From Acidovorax carolinensis (GTDB taxonomy: Bacteria > Pseudomonadota > Gammaproteobacteria > Burkholderiales > Burkholderiaceae_C), in the NCBI RefSeq assembly GCF_002157145.1, contig NZ_CP021361.1, positions 3,624,501 through 3,688,500 of the forward strand: a stretch of DNA of 64,000 bases. The letters run 5' to 3'. The translations under genes and the position numbers were made by a program. The notes beneath the pieces are model-generated. The model was not told where the DNA came from. It saw only the letters and a program-made list of their open reading frames with translations, and did no database searches. Shown one piece after another: positions 63,140 through 64,000 of the stretch. How positions within the stretch are numbered: position 1 is the first letter of the stretch; every line of letters starts with the position of its first letter.

Positions 63140-63242
63140 GGCAACAACTCCTTTTATTGAACGGTTCGAACCAGTGTAGCGGCGCGTTGGCAGCGCGCGG
63201 GCCAGCGGCAGGTAGATGGCCCCATCTGGGACAATCGCGCCC

Positions 63243-64000
63243 ATGCTCCAGTTTGACCTTCTCACCACCGACCCCACCAGCCACGCCCGCCGTGGCACGC
63301 TCACGCTCAACCACGGCGTGGTGCAAACCCCCATCTTCATGCCCGTGGGCACCTACGGCACCGTCAAGGGCGTCATGCCGCAAAGCCTGCACGACATGGG
63401 CGCGCAGATCATCCTGGGCAACACCTTTCACCTGTGGATGCGCCCCGGCCAGGAGGTCATGCAAAGCTTTGGCGGCCTGCATGGCTTTGAAAAGTGGGAC
63501 AAGCCCATCCTCACCGACTCTGGCGGTTTTCAGGTCTGGAGCCTGGGCGCCATGCGCAAGATCACCGAAGAGGGCGTGCACTTTGCGTCTCCCGTCAACG
63601 GCGACAAGCTGTTCATGTCGCCGGAGGTGAGCATGCAGATCCAGACCACGCTCAACTCCGACATCGTGATGCAGCTCGACGAGTGCACCCCCTATGAAAC
63701 CAAGGGGCACCTGACCACCGAGCGCGAAGCACGCCAGTCGATGGAGATGAGCCTGCGCTGGGCCCAGCGCAGCAAGGACGAGTTTGCGCGGCTTGAAAAC
63801 CCCAACGCCCTCTTTGGCATCGTGCAAGGCGGCATGTTTGAGAACCTGCGCGCCGAGTCGCTGGAGCGCCTGGTCGCCATGGACTTCCCCGGCTATGCCG
63901 TGGGCGGCGTGAGCGTGGGCGAGCCCAAGGACGAAATGCTGCGCATCATGGCGCACACGCCGCACCGGCTGCCCGCCCACAAGCCGCGCTACCTGATGGG
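63243..64000 (+). CDS. tgt: Queuine tRNA-ribosyltransferase (3' partial)
   Basis: 252 residues are visible from ATG 63243 ([20 protein letters not shown]); the gene runs off the right edge. Conserved TGT motifs: [44 protein letters not shown] (first catalytic aspartate), [21 protein letters not shown] and [12 protein letters not shown]. It exchanges guanine for queuine precursor at position 34 of tRNAs with GUN anticodons. The zinc-binding C-terminus lies outside the window. Confidence 0.97.
   Translation, partial: MLQFDLLTTDPTSHARRGTLTLNHGVVQTPIFMPVGTYGTVKGVMPQSLHDMGAQIILGNTFHLWMRPGQEVMQSFGGLHGFEKWDKPILTDSGGFQVWSLGAMRKITEEGVHFASPVNGDKLFMSPEVSMQIQTTLNSDIVMQLDECTPYETKGHLTTEREARQSMEMSLRWAQRSKDEFARLENPNALFGIVQGGMFENLRAESLERLVAMDFPGYAVGGVSVGEPKDEMLRIMAHTPHRLPAHKPRYLM

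Noticed and set aside
1..64000. Phage-defence island, CRISPR array, toxin-antitoxin pair, tRNA or rRNA genes
   Set aside because: No cas, restriction, toxin or integrase genes, no spaced direct-repeat array and no recognisable RNA gene were seen. Most overlapping long frames on opposite strands are GC-driven shadows of the genes listed.

Overview
The window is high-GC, densely packed bacterial chromosome. Several traits point to a betaproteobacterium of the Comamonadaceae (Acidovorax/Comamonas/Variovorax-like): two Bug-type (TctC-like) receptors, a TctBA permease pair, a DUF4743 Nudix protein, the hemE-priA neighbourhood, TIGR03088-type glycosyltransferase, and many copies of a short palindromic repeat built on ATAGCTGCTAGCGCTT that I associate with that family. 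The genus is an inference. Most of the window looks like ordinary core and peripheral chromosome. I see no prophage, CRISPR array, rRNA or tRNA.

Region 1 (1-13.9 kb) is catabolic. A branched-chain-type ABC binding protein (cut by the left edge), a PRISE-like SDR, a decayed enolase-superfamily gene and a Bug receptor run rightward. Facing them is a long leftward series: IclR regulator, thiolase-like protein, DUF35 OB-fold partner, Bug receptor, ADP-forming acyl-CoA synthetase, acyl-CoA dehydrogenase, SDR and APH-type phosphotransferase. It reads as one pathway for uptake, CoA activation, oxidation and C-C cleavage of an unknown organic acid. An IS630-family element (10351-11513) sits inside it, exactly in the TA of the DUF35 stop codon.

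Region 2 (14-30.4 kb) holds metabolic and transport genes: histidine phosphatase, Nudix/quinone oxidoreductase pair, two EamA transporters, ornithine cyclodeaminase-like protein, SDR, gamma-glutamyltransferase, DUF3422, tctBA with a clear terminator, a GspE/PulE ATPase, a spermidine-synthase-like protein, a deoxyinosine/uracil DNA glycosylase and TatD.

Region 3 (30.6-50.1 kb) is envelope and central metabolism: S1C protease, MoxR-DUF58-VWA, creatininase-like protein, a large DUF748 protein, DsbD, a CoA-binding protein, metY, DUF2062, TerC with a divergent NhaR-like regulator, an MFS transporter and hemE. Region 4 (50.1-64 kb) begins with a 670-bp AT-richer gap containing four perfect DnaA boxes, then priA, a PEP-CTERM protein with a candidate sigma-54 promoter, an IS66 remnant, two glycosyltransferases, an AEC transporter, rep helicase, a small lipoprotein-like gene, phospholipase A, a UspA protein and the start of tgt.

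Two cross-cutting observations matter to any user. First, at least twelve copies of one palindromic repeat occur, several inside genes and always in the same reading phase, where they encode signal-peptide or linker sequence, or supply stop codons and a Shine-Dalgarno. Second, about ten reading-frame breaks (CoA ligase, DUF748 three times, DsbD, MFS, priA, IclR, the enolase relic, the IS66 relic) are each repaired by adding one C or G, mostly in a C/G run. This suggests systematic single-base deletions in the assembly rather than real gene loss, especially since priA is affected.
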